Assembly: GCF_000282495.1 (NCBI RefSeq)
Contig: NZ_AKJE01000060.1
Location: 1 to 45,762 of the forward strand
Source of the DNA: Pseudomonas sp. GM79
GTDB lineage: Bacteria; Pseudomonadota; Gammaproteobacteria; Pseudomonadales; Pseudomonadaceae
Direction of reading: 5' to 3'
Length of the DNA stretch: 45,762 bases
Shown here: in pieces, positions 7,865 through 15,981 of the stretch
Position numbering within the stretch: the stretch's first letter is position 1
Layout: every line of letters begins with the position of its first letter
The notes under the pieces: generated by a model
The model's database searches: none
Told to the model about the DNA's origin: nothing
What the model saw: only the letters and a program-made list of their open reading frames with translations
Program-made: the position numbers and the translations under genes

Positions 7865-9423
7865 TGGTCGGCCTCCGAGGACTGCAGACCGAAGTCGGCG
7901 GGGAAGTACTTGAGGGCGCTGGCCACCGGATAGGAGGTCATGCCGCCCAACGCGCACAGCGAACCGTATTGCAGGGTGTCGCACAGGTCCTTGAGGATGA
8001 TCACCTGCTCATCACGACTGTTCTGATCGGGCGCGGCCAGCAGGCGGTCGATTACCTCCACGCCCCGGGTCGAGCCGATGCGGCAGGGGGTGCATTTGCC
8101 ACAGGATTCCTCGGCGCAGAACTGCATGGCGAAGCGTGCCATGTGGGCCATGTCCAGGGTGTCGTCAGCCACCACCACACCGCCGTGTCCGAGCATGGCG
8201 CCAATGGCGGCGAAGGCTTCGTAATCCAGGGGCGTGTCGAATTGCGCGGGCGGCACCCAGGCGCCGAGCGGGCCACCCACCTGGGCGGCTTTCAGCGACC
8301 GGCCACTGGCGGTACCGCCGCCGTAGTCTTCCACCAGTTCCCGCAGGGTCAGGCCAAAGGCCCGTTCCACCAGGCCGCCGTGACGAATATTACCCGCCAG
8401 CTGGAAGGGCATGGTGCCCAGAGAGCGGCCCATGCCGTAATCGCGATAGAACTGCGCGCCTTTGGCCAGAATCAGCGGCACCGAGGCCAGGGTCAGCACG
8501 TTGTGCACCAGGGTCGGCAGGCCGAACAGACCTTGCAAGGCGGGGATCGGTGGCTTGGCGCGAACAATCCCGCGCTTGCCTTCGAGAGAGTCCAGCAGCG
8601 CGGTTTCTTCACCGCAGATGTAAGCGCCGGCACCGACGCGCACTTCCATATCGAAGGCCTGGCCGCTGCCGCCGACATTGGCGCCCAGGTAACCGGCAGA
8701 TCGGGCGATGTTCAATGCTGCGCGCAGAGTCGCCACAGCTTGTGGATATTCCGAGCGCACGTAGATGTAGCCGTAACTGGCGCCGACGGTGATGCCGGCA
8801 ATGGCCATGCCTTCGATCAGCAGGAAGGGGTCGCCTTCCATCAACATGCGATCGGCAAAGGTGCCGGAATCTCCTTCGTCGGCGTTGCACACAATGTATT
8901 TCTGCGCAGCCTGGGTGGCGCGCACCGTGCGCCATTTGATCCCGGCCGGGAAGGCTGCGCCGCCACGGCCACGCAACCCCGAATCGAACACGGCGGTCGC
9001 GGTCTGCTCGCCGCCCAGGGCGATGGCCTGGGTCAAGCCCTCAAATCCGCCATGAGCCCGGTAATCCTCCAGCGACAGCGGCTGGGTAATACCGGCGCGG
9101 GCGAACAGCAGGCGTTGTTGTGTCTTCAGATACGGCAACTCTTCCACCAGCCCCAAGGCCAGCGGATGGTCGGACGACTCGCCTTGCAGCGCATCGAGCA
9201 CCGACGGCACATCAGCCGCGGTCAGCGGGCCGAAGCCGATACGGCCTTGCGGGCTGTCCACTTCCAGCAGCGGTTCCAGCCAGTACAGGCCGCGAGAACT
9301 GGTGCGTTGCAGGTCCAGCGGCAAATTGCGTTCCCGGGCCTGAGTGGCAAGGGCCACGGCCACCTCATCGGCGCCCACGGCGCGGGCCAGGGAGTCACAG
9401 GGCAGATAGAGGCGTGGCATCAT
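7861..9423 (-). CDS. fdsB: NAD-dependent formate dehydrogenase beta subunit (FMN/NADH)
   Basis: A 520-residue flavoprotein subunit homologous to NuoF that takes electrons from FdsA and reduces NAD+. An N-terminal thioredoxin-fold region (about 1-90) precedes the NuoF core, with the glycine-rich FMN/NAD loop GLRGRGGAAFPAGIKW (149-164), the ADEGDSGTFADR block (181-192), AYICGEETALLDSLEG (267-282) and the 4Fe-4S site ESCGKCTPC (C441, C444, C447) with C490. The start codon region reads ATGATG at 9423 and 9420, overlapping the fdsG stop; either ATG could be used. The longer open frame to 9657 lies inside fdsG and is not supported. Second gene of fdsGBAD. Confidence 0.94.
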   Translation of the reverse strand: MMPRLYLPCDSLARAVGADEVAVALATQARERNLPLDLQRTSSRGLYWLEPLLEVDSPQGRIGFGPLTAADVPSVLDALQGESSDHPLALGLVEELPYLKTQQRLLFARAGITQPLSLEDYRAHGGFEGLTQAIALGGEQTATAVFDSGLRGRGGAAFPAGIKWRTVRATQAAQKYIVCNADEGDSGTFADRMLMEGDPFLLIEGMAIAGITVGASYGYIYVRSEYPQAVATLRAALNIARSAGYLGANVGGSGQAFDMEVRVGAGAYICGEETALLDSLEGKRGIVRAKPPIPALQGLFGLPTLVHNVLTLASVPLILAKGAQFYRDYGMGRSLGTMPFQLAGNIRHGGLVERAFGLTLRELVEDYGGGTASGRSLKAAQVGGPLGAWVPPAQFDTPLDYEAFAAIGAMLGHGGVVVADDTLDMAHMARFAMQFCAEESCGKCTPCRIGSTRGVEVIDRLLAAPDQNSRDEQVIILKDLCDTLQYGSLCALGGMTSYPVASALKYFPADFGLQSSEADQ

Positions 9424-9896
9424 GCGTCCTCCCGGCAAGCATCGAGCAGGGCATCCAGACGCTCGGGGTTGAGCCGCGCATGCAGCTGACCATCCAGCTC
9501 CAGAGCCGGTGAGCAGGCGCAGGCGCCGAGGCAATACACCGGACGCAAACTGATGCTGCCATCGGCGCTGCTGCCGTGGTCGTCCAGTTGCAGACGTTCG
9601 CGCAACTGCGCCGCGAGCTGCTCGGCGCCGCGACTCTGGCAGGACTCGGCCCGGCACAGACGCAGAATATGCCGGGCCGGCGGCGCGGTGCGGAAGTCAT
9701 GGTAGAAGCTGATCACCCCGCGAACCTCGGCCTGACTCAGGTTGAGGGCGTGGGCAATCTCGGGGATGGCGGCATCGGGGATGTAACCGATGCCCTCCTG
9801 AATCTCATGAAGGATGGGCAACAGTGCGCCGGGGGAGCGTTTGTGGCGCTCCAGCAGGCTGTTGACCATAGGCAGGTGCAACATCTCATCAGGCAT
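9420..9896 (-). CDS. fdsG: NAD-dependent formate dehydrogenase gamma subunit (2Fe-2S)
   Basis: A 158-residue NuoE-like thioredoxin-fold subunit that carries one 2Fe-2S cluster, bound by C81 and C86 (LCRAESC) and C122 and C126 (YCLGAC). The N-terminal helical region with LLPILHEIQEGIGYIP (about 25-40) is typical of NuoE/FdsG. The start at 9896 is preferred because a GAGGAA ribosome binding site precedes it; the open frame to 9968 adds 24 codons without family similarity. It is the first gene of fdsGBAD, so the operon promoter should lie in 9897-10310. Confidence 0.93.
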   Translation of the reverse strand: MPDEMLHLPMVNSLLERHKRSPGALLPILHEIQEGIGYIPDAAIPEIAHALNLSQAEVRGVISFYHDFRTAPPARHILRLCRAESCQSRGAEQLAAQLRERLQLDDHGSSADGSISLRPVYCLGACACSPALELDGQLHARLNPERLDALLDACREDA

Positions 9897-10310
9897 ACAG
9901 CATTCCTCACGATCACGGACAAACCAGGCGGTTGTCAGTTGTCCGAAAGTGTCGGCTGCGGCAGTCACACCACGTCACGGTATCGTGGCATTTTCAGGCC
10001 GTTGGCCAGGCACCCTGAGCGGGCATCTTGTTGGGCCCGGTGCGGTCTTTGCCGCACCTCTTCAGGGCATAACAGGCAGCTTGCCATGCTGCCTTTGATT
10101 CATCTGCACCAAAGCGACGTGTTCGATTCTGTCTACGACTCCCTGTTAAGTCTAGAAGAGCGCAGCCCGAGGCGTTCACTCACTGAACATCTTTCGGATA
10201 ATCCTTGAGCGCGATGAGCGAGGCATCGTGCCCGCTTGTGCCAAGCTGAAAGGGTATTGAAACGCCGTGCATTCAATTGCCGGTCAGGCTAACCCCAAGA
10301 GGTCCATGAC
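9897..10310. other. Divergent intergenic region between fdsG and the channel gene
   Basis: This 414-base stretch holds the upstream regions of both the fds operon (minus) and the channel gene (plus). A dyad CCACG-N9-CGTGG lies at 9970-9988. A 40-codon plus-strand frame at 10086-10208 (starting MLPLIHLHQSD) has no clear ribosome binding site and no recognised family. No convincing promoter boxes stand out. Confidence 0.5.
9970..9988. promoter_or_regulatory. Possible operator dyad upstream of fdsGBAD
   Basis: CCACG and CGTGG form a 5-base dyad with a 9-base centre, about 74 bases before the fdsG start. LysR-type factors (FdsR) often control fds operons, but no fdsR is adjacent here and this dyad lacks the classical T-N11-A form. 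Weak. Confidence 0.2.
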
Positions 10311-10652
10311 ATGAACACCACTCATGCATCGCACGTCCGTCGCGAGTTCTACAAAGCAGTCAGGTTCTACTTTCACGTTGTCTGGCCAATTTTTTCCATC
10401 CTGCTGTTTTTGATTGTGTTGTTCGGCCTGATCATCGGCTTTCTGGAAGGATGGGATCCATTTGACGGTATCTACTTCGCGTTCGTGACCGGCCTGACCA
10501 TCGGTTATGGAGAACTCGTCCCCAAACTGGCCGTCTCGCGGATATTGGCGATTTTGCTGGGATTTAACGGGGTGCTGATGACGGCGATATTTGCGGCGAT
10601 CAGTATTCGGGCGATTGAGATTGCGGTGCGGACGACAGATCAGGTGGAGTAG
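10311..10652 (+). CDS. Minimal two-TM potassium-channel-like protein
   Basis: A 113-residue inner-membrane protein with the architecture of the ion-channel Ion_trans_2 family: helix 1 (about 24-46), a pore helix ending in the selectivity-filter motif TIGYG (63-67), and helix 2 (about 74-98). The filter matches the potassium-selective TxGYG signature. There is no RCK/TrkA-N regulatory domain and only about 15 residues follow helix 2, so any gating input would have to come from the membrane domain or a partner. The ATG at 10311 follows an AGAGG ribosome binding site. It stands alone, between the fds operon and a hypothetical gene. KcsA-like conduction is an inference; ion flux has not been shown by sequence. 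Confidence 0.85.
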   Translation: MNTTHASHVRREFYKAVRFYFHVVWPIFSILLFLIVLFGLIIGFLEGWDPFDGIYFAFVTGLTIGYGELVPKLAVSRILAILLGFNGVLMTAIFAAISIRAIEIAVRTTDQVE

Positions 10653-10806
10653 GAGAAGCGGCGGCGTAGGGGGAAATGCGCTATGAAGTCACGCTCATGA
10701 TGTTCATTTGAAAAACAGGAGAAGATAGAAGATTGATTTCAACAAGACGTGGCTCCTCGCGTGGGAGCTCCTATCGGGCGTCCCCATTTTAGGCAGGCCT
10801 CTTTTT

Positions 10807-11136
10807 TCATTGAATGTCTTTCAAGTAGTCCATAAGAGCGATGAGCGGGACATCCAGCTGTGGGATCGTCTGGGCAGCGCTGAAATCTGCCGCCAATCGA
10901 TGCAGCTCGCGACCGAGAACTGTATTAACTCCGCCTATGGCCTCCAGCGCCAAATCCACACAATGCGCCACTCTAAACTGGATACCCTCGAAATCACCCC
11001 TACGCACCAACAACCCAAACACCTCCCGCTCGTAATCGCTCATGATCGGATCATCCCGCAAAATCGGACTTTCACCTTCCGTCTCATAAGCCAGCTTGAA
11101 GGCGAAAAGGGCAACGGTTTCCAGTGGCAATTCCAT
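10807..11136 (-). CDS. Hypothetical cytoplasmic protein, 109 aa
   Basis: The start is taken at the ATG at 11136 (MELPLETVALFAFKLAYETEG), preceded by AAGGAT; the open frame continues upstream to 11319 through a dispersed repeat and the tRNA gene, which is not credible as coding. The protein is largely helical and acidic, with no signal peptide or membrane helix. I do not recognise a family with certainty. It is convergent with the channel gene (154 bases between stops) and sits downstream of tRNA-Leu, from which it is separated by a terminator and a short repeat. Confidence 0.65.
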   Translation of the reverse strand: MELPLETVALFAFKLAYETEGESPILRDDPIMSDYEREVFGLLVRRGDFEGIQFRVAHCVDLALEAIGGVNTVLGRELHRLAADFSAAQTIPQLDVPLIALMDYLKDIQ

Positions 11137-11196
11137 TGTGTGAATCCTTGATTCGTTAGCTGAGCGGTTTCGGGTTTGGCGTTGGAGAGCAAGATC

Positions 11197-11225
11197 AAAA
11201 GATCGCAGCCTTCGGCAGCTCCTAC
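11197..11225. repeat. Single copy of the GATCGCAGCC..GGCAGCTCCTAC dispersed repeat
   Basis: One arm of the element seen as a complete palindrome at 33157-33255 and near the window end. Here only a single arm is present, between the hypothetical gene and the tRNA terminator. Confidence 0.8.
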
Positions 11226-11251
11226 GGGGCGAGGTCACTTTTCTATAGGCG

Positions 11252-11281
11252 AAAAAAAAGGCCTTGCAAAGCAAGACCTTT
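11252..11281 (-). terminator. Rho-independent terminator of tRNA-Leu
   Basis: On the minus strand AAGGTCTTGC and GCAAGGCCTT form a 10-base stem (one G-T pair) with a TTT loop, followed by eight T. It starts 9 bases after the tRNA 3' end. Confidence 0.88.
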
Positions 11282-11289
11282 CTTAATTT

Positions 11290-11374
11290 TGGTGCCCCGA
11301 GGGAGACTCGAACTCCCACTCCTTTCGAAAACGGATTTTGAATCCGCCGCGTCTACCAATTCCGCCATCAGGGC
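11290..11374 (-). tRNA. tRNA-Leu (anticodon CAA)
   Basis: An 85-base type II tRNA on the minus strand. The acceptor strand GCCCTGA pairs with the 3' TCGGGGC, the anticodon loop is TTCAAAA giving anticodon CAA (decoding UUG), a long variable arm is present, the T loop is GTTCGAGTC and the 3' CCA is encoded in the DNA. It has its own promoter (11388-11416) and terminator (11252-11281), so it is a single-gene transcription unit, divergent from queA. Confidence 0.97.
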
Positions 11375-11387
11375 TCAATGGCGGCGA

Positions 11388-11416
11388 AGTATAGAGATGA
11401 GATAACCGTTGGTCAA
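11388..11416 (-). promoter_or_regulatory. Sigma-70 promoter of tRNA-Leu
   Basis: On the minus strand the -35 box TTGACC (11416-11411) and the -10 box TATACT (11393-11388) are separated by exactly 17 bases. The -10 box ends 13 bases before the tRNA 5' end. Confidence 0.85.
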
Positions 11417-11481
11417 TCAGGTACATGGAGAATTTTTGATATTTCCGCTAGACTTCCCGGCCCTGCTAGACGAACCCCATC

Positions 11482-12531
11482 ATGCGCGTTGCTGACTTTA
11501 CTTTTGAGCTCCCTGATTCGCTGATTGCTCGCCATCCTTTGGCTGAGCGTCGCGGTAGTCGCCTGTTGACCCTTGATGGGGTCAGCGGCGCCCTGGTACA
11601 CCGTCAATTCACTGATTTGCTCGAGCATTTGCGCCCGGGCGATTTGATGGTGTTCAACAATACCCGGGTGATTCCAGCGCGCCTGTTTGGCCAGAAGGCT
11701 TCCGGCGGCAAGCTGGAAATCCTGGTGGAGCGGGTGCTCGACAGTCATCGCGTGCTGGCCCATGTGCGTTCCAGCAAGTCGCCGAAACCGGGTTCGAAGA
11801 TCCTGATCGACGGCGGTGGCGAGGCCGAGATGCTGGCGCGTCACGATGCGTTGTTCGAGCTGGGGTTTGCCGAAGAGGTGTTGCCGCTGCTCGACCGTGT
11901 CGGGCACATGCCGTTGCCTCCTTATATAGACCGCCCGGATGAAGGCTCGGACCGCGAGCGTTATCAGACGGTGTACGCCGAGCGCCTGGGCGCGGTGGCA
12001 GCGCCGACGGCGGGGCTGCATTTCGACCAGCCGCTGATGGAGGCGATTGCCGCCAAGGGTATCGAGACTGCGTTCGTGACCTTGCATGTCGGCGCCGGCA
12101 CCTTTCAGCCGGTGCGCGTCGAGAAGATTGAAGATCACCACATGCACAGCGAGTGGCTGGAAGTCGGCCAGGACGTGGTCGATGCCGTTGCGGCCTGCCG
12201 CGCTCGCGGTGGTCGCGTGGTGGCGGTGGGGACCACCAGCGTGCGTTCTCTGGAAAGTGCCGCGCGCGATGGCGTGCTCAAGCCGTTCAGTGGCGATACC
12301 GACATCTTTATCTACCCGGGCCGGCCGTTTCATGTGGTCGATGCCCTGGTTACCAACTTCCATTTGCCCGAGTCCACGCTGTTGATGCTGGTTTCGGCGT
12401 TCGCCGGTTATCCCGAGACCATGGCCGCCTATAAAGCCGCCGTCGACAACGAATACCGCTTTTTCAGCTACGGTGATGCGATGTTTATCACCCGTAATCC
12501 CGCACCACGTGGCCCAGAGGAAACAGAATGA
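11482..12531 (+). CDS. queA: S-adenosylmethionine:tRNA ribosyltransferase-isomerase QueA
   Basis: QueA transfers the ribosyl part of S-adenosylmethionine to preQ1-modified tRNA, making epoxyqueuosine. The 349-residue product begins MRVADFTFELPDSLIARHP and has the family blocks GDLMVFNNTRVIPARLFG (about 53-70), YIDRPDEGSDRERYQTVYA (about 151-169), AAPTAGLHFD (about 173-182), FVTLHVGAGTFQPV and FVTNFHLPESTLLMLV-type sequence near the C-terminus. Length is standard. It is the first gene of queA-tgt-yajC-secD-secF and its stop overlaps the tgt start (ATGA). Cytoplasmic. Confidence 0.97.
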   Translation: MRVADFTFELPDSLIARHPLAERRGSRLLTLDGVSGALVHRQFTDLLEHLRPGDLMVFNNTRVIPARLFGQKASGGKLEILVERVLDSHRVLAHVRSSKSPKPGSKILIDGGGEAEMLARHDALFELGFAEEVLPLLDRVGHMPLPPYIDRPDEGSDRERYQTVYAERLGAVAAPTAGLHFDQPLMEAIAAKGIETAFVTLHVGAGTFQPVRVEKIEDHHMHSEWLEVGQDVVDAVAACRARGGRVVAVGTTSVRSLESAARDGVLKPFSGDTDIFIYPGRPFHVVDALVTNFHLPESTLLMLVSAFAGYPETMAAYKAAVDNEYRFFSYGDAMFITRNPAPRGPEETE

Positions 12532-13661
12532 GTCGCACCAGTCGCATGTCTTTTGAGCTCCTTGCCACAGACGGCAAGGCTCGTCGCGGTCGTTTGACCT
12601 TCCCGCGCGGTACCGTCGAGACCCCGGCCTTCATGCCGGTGGGCACGTACGGCACGGTCAAGGGCATGTTGCCGCGGGATATCACCGCCACTGGCGCGGA
12701 AATCATTCTGGGTAACACCTTCCACTTGTGGCTGCGTCCTGGTACCGAAGTGATCAAGAAGCACGGCGACCTGCACGATTTCATGCAGTGGAAAGGCCCG
12801 ATTCTGACCGACTCCGGCGGTTTTCAGGTGTTCAGCCTGGGCGCGATGCGCAAGATCAAGGAGGAGGGCGTGACCTTCGCCTCTCCGGTCGACGGCGCCA
12901 AAGTGTTCATGGGTCCGGAAGAGTCGATGCAGGTCCAGCGCGATCTGGGCTCGGACATCGTGATGATTTTCGACGAATGCACCCCGTACCCGGCCGATGA
13001 AGACGTCGCTCGCGTATCGATGGAGCTGTCGTTGCGCTGGGCCCAGCGTTCGAAAAACGCCCATGGTGATAACACCGCGGCGCTGTTCGGCATCGTTCAG
13101 GGCGGTATGCACCAGGATTTGCGCATGCGCTCCCTGGAAGGCCTCGACAAGATCGGCTTCGACGGCCTGGCCATTGGCGGTCTGTCGGTGGGCGAGCCCA
13201 AGCACGAGATGATCAAGGTGCTGGATTACCTGCCGGGCCAGATGCCGGCTGACAAACCTCGTTACCTTATGGGCGTTGGCAAACCGGAAGATCTGGTTGA
13301 GGGTGTGCGCCGCGGTGTGGACATGTTCGATTGCGTGATGCCAACCCGTAATGCCCGCAACGGGCATCTGTTCATTGATACAGGCGTGCTGAAGATCCGT
13401 AACGCGTTCCATCGCCATGATGATTCGCCGCTGGATCCGACCTGCGATTGCTATACCTGCCAGAACTTCTCCCGTGCTTATCTGCACCATCTGGACAAGT
13501 GCGGCGAAATGCTGGGTAGCATGTTGAATACCATCCACAATTTGCGCCATTACCAGGTGCTTATGGCTGGTTTGCGCGAGGCTATTCAACAGGGTACATT
13601 GGCCGCCTTTGTCGATGCCTTCTACGCCAAACGCGGGTTACCTGTTCCGCCTTTGGACTGA
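12528..13661 (+). CDS. tgt: tRNA-guanine transglycosylase
   Basis: Tgt exchanges guanine-34 for preQ1 in tRNAs for Asp, Asn, His and Tyr, the step before QueA. The 377-residue TIM-barrel enzyme contains the nucleophile/base region TDSGGFQVFSLG (D95), DECTPYPA, GIVQGGMHQDLR, GGLSVGEPK and the zinc site C306-x-C308-x2-C311 with a histidine in the TIHN segment about 25 residues later. The ATG at 12528 overlaps the queA stop by 4 bases; an internal ATG (M7, 12546) is an alternative. It is translationally coupled to queA, and the two share the queuosine pathway. Confidence 0.97.
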   Translation: MSRTSRMSFELLATDGKARRGRLTFPRGTVETPAFMPVGTYGTVKGMLPRDITATGAEIILGNTFHLWLRPGTEVIKKHGDLHDFMQWKGPILTDSGGFQVFSLGAMRKIKEEGVTFASPVDGAKVFMGPEESMQVQRDLGSDIVMIFDECTPYPADEDVARVSMELSLRWAQRSKNAHGDNTAALFGIVQGGMHQDLRMRSLEGLDKIGFDGLAIGGLSVGEPKHEMIKVLDYLPGQMPADKPRYLMGVGKPEDLVEGVRRGVDMFDCVMPTRNARNGHLFIDTGVLKIRNAFHRHDDSPLDPTCDCYTCQNFSRAYLHHLDKCGEMLGSMLNTIHNLRHYQVLMAGLREAIQQGTLAAFVDAFYAKRGLPVPPLD

Positions 13662-13704
13662 GTTTTCTGACCCCAAGATTCAACATTTGCAACTGGAGTG
13701 CTAA

Positions 13705-14040
13705 ATGAGCTTTTTTATCTCTAATGCCATGGCTGACGCTGCTGCACCTGCGGCAGGCCCAATGGGCGGCGGCTTTGAGTGGATTTTCCTGGTCGGTTTC
13801 CTGGTCATCTTCTACCTGATGATCTGGCGTCCACAGGCCAAACGTGCCAAAGAGCAGAAAAACCTGCTGGGCAGCCTGCAAAAAGGTGACGAAGTTGTGA
13901 CCACCGGTGGTATCGCCGGCAAGATCACCAAAGTGTCCGACGACTTCGTTGTTCTGGAAGTCTCCGACACCGTCGAAATGAAATTCCAGAAAGGCGCCAT
14001 CGCCGCCACGCTGCCAAAAGGCACGCTCAAAGCGATCTAA
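13705..14040 (+). CDS. yajC: Preprotein translocase accessory subunit YajC
   Basis: A 111-residue inner-membrane protein of the SecDF-YajC complex. A short N-terminal periplasmic segment rich in Ala/Pro/Gly is followed by one transmembrane helix (about 30-46, IFLVGFLVIFYLMIW), then the family signature RPQAKRAKEQKNLLGSL and a basic/beta cytoplasmic domain with GDEVVTTGGIAGKI. An ACTGGAGTGCTAA stretch before the ATG supplies the ribosome binding site. It sits between tgt and secD in the standard proteobacterial order. Confidence 0.96.
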   Translation: MSFFISNAMADAAAPAAGPMGGGFEWIFLVGFLVIFYLMIWRPQAKRAKEQKNLLGSLQKGDEVVTTGGIAGKITKVSDDFVVLEVSDTVEMKFQKGAIAATLPKGTLKAI

Positions 14041-14062
14041 GTTTCAACTTCTACTCAATCGA

Positions 14063-14083
14063 CGGGGCGCGCAAGGCGCCCCG
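14063..14083. other. Perfect hairpin between yajC and secD
   Basis: CGGGGCGC and GCGCCCCG form an 8-base GC stem with a GCAAG loop. No T tract follows, so it is unlikely to be a full terminator. It lies 20 bases before the secD start and could stabilise or attenuate the mRNA. Confidence 0.6.
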
Positions 14084-14103
14084 CGTCATAAGCGGGCGGC
14101 GTG

Positions 14104-15972
14104 ATGCTGAACAAATACCCTCTGTGGAAATACATTCTGATCCTGGCGGTGCTGGCGATCGGTCTGATTTATTCCGCTCCCAATCTATACCCTGATGACC
14201 CGGCCATTCAGGTCAGCGGTGCAAGCACTGCGCTGCAGGTTACTCAGGCTGATCTGGATCGTGTGAGCACCGCGCTCAAGGATTCCGGGATCAACGTCAA
14301 GGCGGCCACCCTGGCTGCGGGCGGCAAGGGCGGTCTGATCCGTCTGACCAAGGCTGAAGATCAGCTGCCAGCCAAAGACGTCGTACGCAAGGCATTGGGT
14401 GATGACTACGTCGTTGCACTGAACCTGGCACAAACCACCCCGCAATGGCTGCGCAGCCTTGGCGCGCACCCGATGAAGCTGGGTCTGGACTTGTCCGGTG
14501 GTGTGCACTTCCTGCTGGAAGTGGACATGGACAAAGCCCTCGATGCACGCCTGAAAGTCTACGAAGGCGACGTCAAGAGCCTGTTGCGTAAAGAGCGTCT
14601 GCGCTATCGCAGCCTGCCGCAACTGGGCGGTGCCATTCAGCTGGGCTTCACTGATGAAGCAGCCCGTGAAGAGGCGCGTGCGCTGATTCGCAAGAACTTC
14701 AACGATTTCGATATTGTTCCGGCCGACCTCAATGGCCAACCGGTACTGCGTCTGGCGATGACCCCGGCCAAGCTGGCGGAAATCCGCGAATACTCCATCA
14801 AGCAGAACTTGACCACGGTACGTAACCGCGTCAACGAGCTGGGTGTTGCCGAACCTATCGTTCAGCGCCAAGGCGCCAACCGCATCGTGGTTGAGCTGCC
14901 GGGCGTGCAAGACACTGCAGAAGCCAAGCGTATCCTCGGCAAGACGGCCAACCTTGAGTTCCGTCTGGCGGCTGAGCCAGGCGCTTCGAAAGCCACTTCC
15001 GAATCGTTCGAGTTCCGGGAAGGCAATCGTCCTGCGGCGCTGATCGAGCGTGGCCTGATCATCACCGGTGACCAGGTGACTGACGCCAAGGCTGGCTTCG
15101 GCGAGCAAGGCACGCCAGAAGTGAACATCCGTCTGGATGGCCATGGCGGCGAGCTGATGAGTCGTGCGACGCGTAACAACGTCGGTCGCAGCATGGCGGT
15201 GATCTTCATCGAGCAACGTCCTGTCACTACTTACGTCAAGCAAGTGGTCAACGGTGTCGAGAAAGACGTACCGGTTCAGACGTTTAAAGAAGAGAAGAAG
15301 ATCATCAGCCTGGCGACCATCCAGTCGCCGCTGGGTGCCCAGTTCCGCATCACTGGCCTGAACGGCCAGGGCGAATCGTCCGAGCTGGCGCTGCTGCTGC
15401 GTGCCGGTGGTCTGGCGGCACCGATGTACTTCGCTGAAGAACGTACCATCGGCCCAAGCCTGGGTGCTGACAACATCACCAAAGGTATCGATGCCTCGCT
15501 GTGGGGCATGCTGTTTGTCTCGCTGTTCATCATGGCCATCTACCGCTTCTTCGGCCTCATCGCCACCGTCGCGCTGACGGTGAACATGGTGATGCTGCTG
15601 GCCTTGATGTCGCTGCTGGGTGCAACGCTGACCCTGCCAGGTATCGCCGGTATCGTGTTGACCATGGGTATGGCGGTCGACGCCAACGTACTGATCTTCT
15701 CGCGGATACGTGAAGAGATCGCGGCTGGCATGACCGTACAGCGGGCAATCAACGAAGGCTTCGGCCGGGCATTTACCGCGATTCTCGACGCCAACCTGAC
15801 AACCTTGTTGGTCGGCGGGATTCTCTTCGCCATGGGCACCGGCCCGGTCAAGGGTTTCGCAGTGACCATGTCCCTCGGGATCTTTACCTCGATGTTCACG
15901 GCCATCATGGTGACCCGCGCGATGGTCAACCTGATCTTCGGCGGTCGTGACTTCAAGAAGTTGTGGATTTAA
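14104..15972 (+). CDS. secD: Protein translocase subunit SecD
   Basis: SecD works with SecF and YajC to use the proton gradient to complete protein export through SecYEG. The 622-residue product has an N-terminal transmembrane helix (about 7-25), the periplasmic P1 domain with the LGLDLSGGVHFLLEVD motif (about 125-140), and a C-terminal group of five helices starting near 455 with MGMAVDANVLIFSRIREE, the conserved D5-type signature. I start at the ATG at 14104 (MLNKYPLWKY), although a GTG lies directly before it at 14101. It is 9 bases upstream of secF. Confidence 0.96.
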   Translation: MLNKYPLWKYILILAVLAIGLIYSAPNLYPDDPAIQVSGASTALQVTQADLDRVSTALKDSGINVKAATLAAGGKGGLIRLTKAEDQLPAKDVVRKALGDDYVVALNLAQTTPQWLRSLGAHPMKLGLDLSGGVHFLLEVDMDKALDARLKVYEGDVKSLLRKERLRYRSLPQLGGAIQLGFTDEAAREEARALIRKNFNDFDIVPADLNGQPVLRLAMTPAKLAEIREYSIKQNLTTVRNRVNELGVAEPIVQRQGANRIVVELPGVQDTAEAKRILGKTANLEFRLAAEPGASKATSESFEFREGNRPAALIERGLIITGDQVTDAKAGFGEQGTPEVNIRLDGHGGELMSRATRNNVGRSMAVIFIEQRPVTTYVKQVVNGVEKDVPVQTFKEEKKIISLATIQSPLGAQFRITGLNGQGESSELALLLRAGGLAAPMYFAEERTIGPSLGADNITKGIDASLWGMLFVSLFIMAIYRFFGLIATVALTVNMVMLLALMSLLGATLTLPGIAGIVLTMGMAVDANVLIFSRIREEIAAGMTVQRAINEGFGRAFTAILDANLTTLLVGGILFAMGTGPVKGFAVTMSLGIFTSMFTAIMVTRAMVNLIFGGRDFKKLWI

Positions 15973-15981
15973 GGGGCTGCC

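Noticed and set aside
5648..7933. A 761-codon plus-strand open frame opposite fdsA
   Set aside because: It is the antisense shadow of fdsA caused by GC-rich third positions; the protein is His/Gly/Ala/Val-rich with no family features.
7864..9489. A 541-codon plus-strand open frame opposite fdsB
   Set aside because: Antisense shadow of a gene with clear NuoF-type motifs; no ribosome binding site or homology.
10086..10208. A 40-codon plus-strand frame before the channel gene
   Set aside because: No clear ribosome binding site, no recognised family, and short enough to occur by chance.
11290..11374. tRNA-Leu as an integration site for an island
   Set aside because: The tRNA is intact, and neither side shows an integrase, a repeated 3' tRNA end or foreign composition.
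14185..15243. A 352-codon minus-strand frame inside secD
   Set aside because: Shadow of secD; no motif, no start signal.
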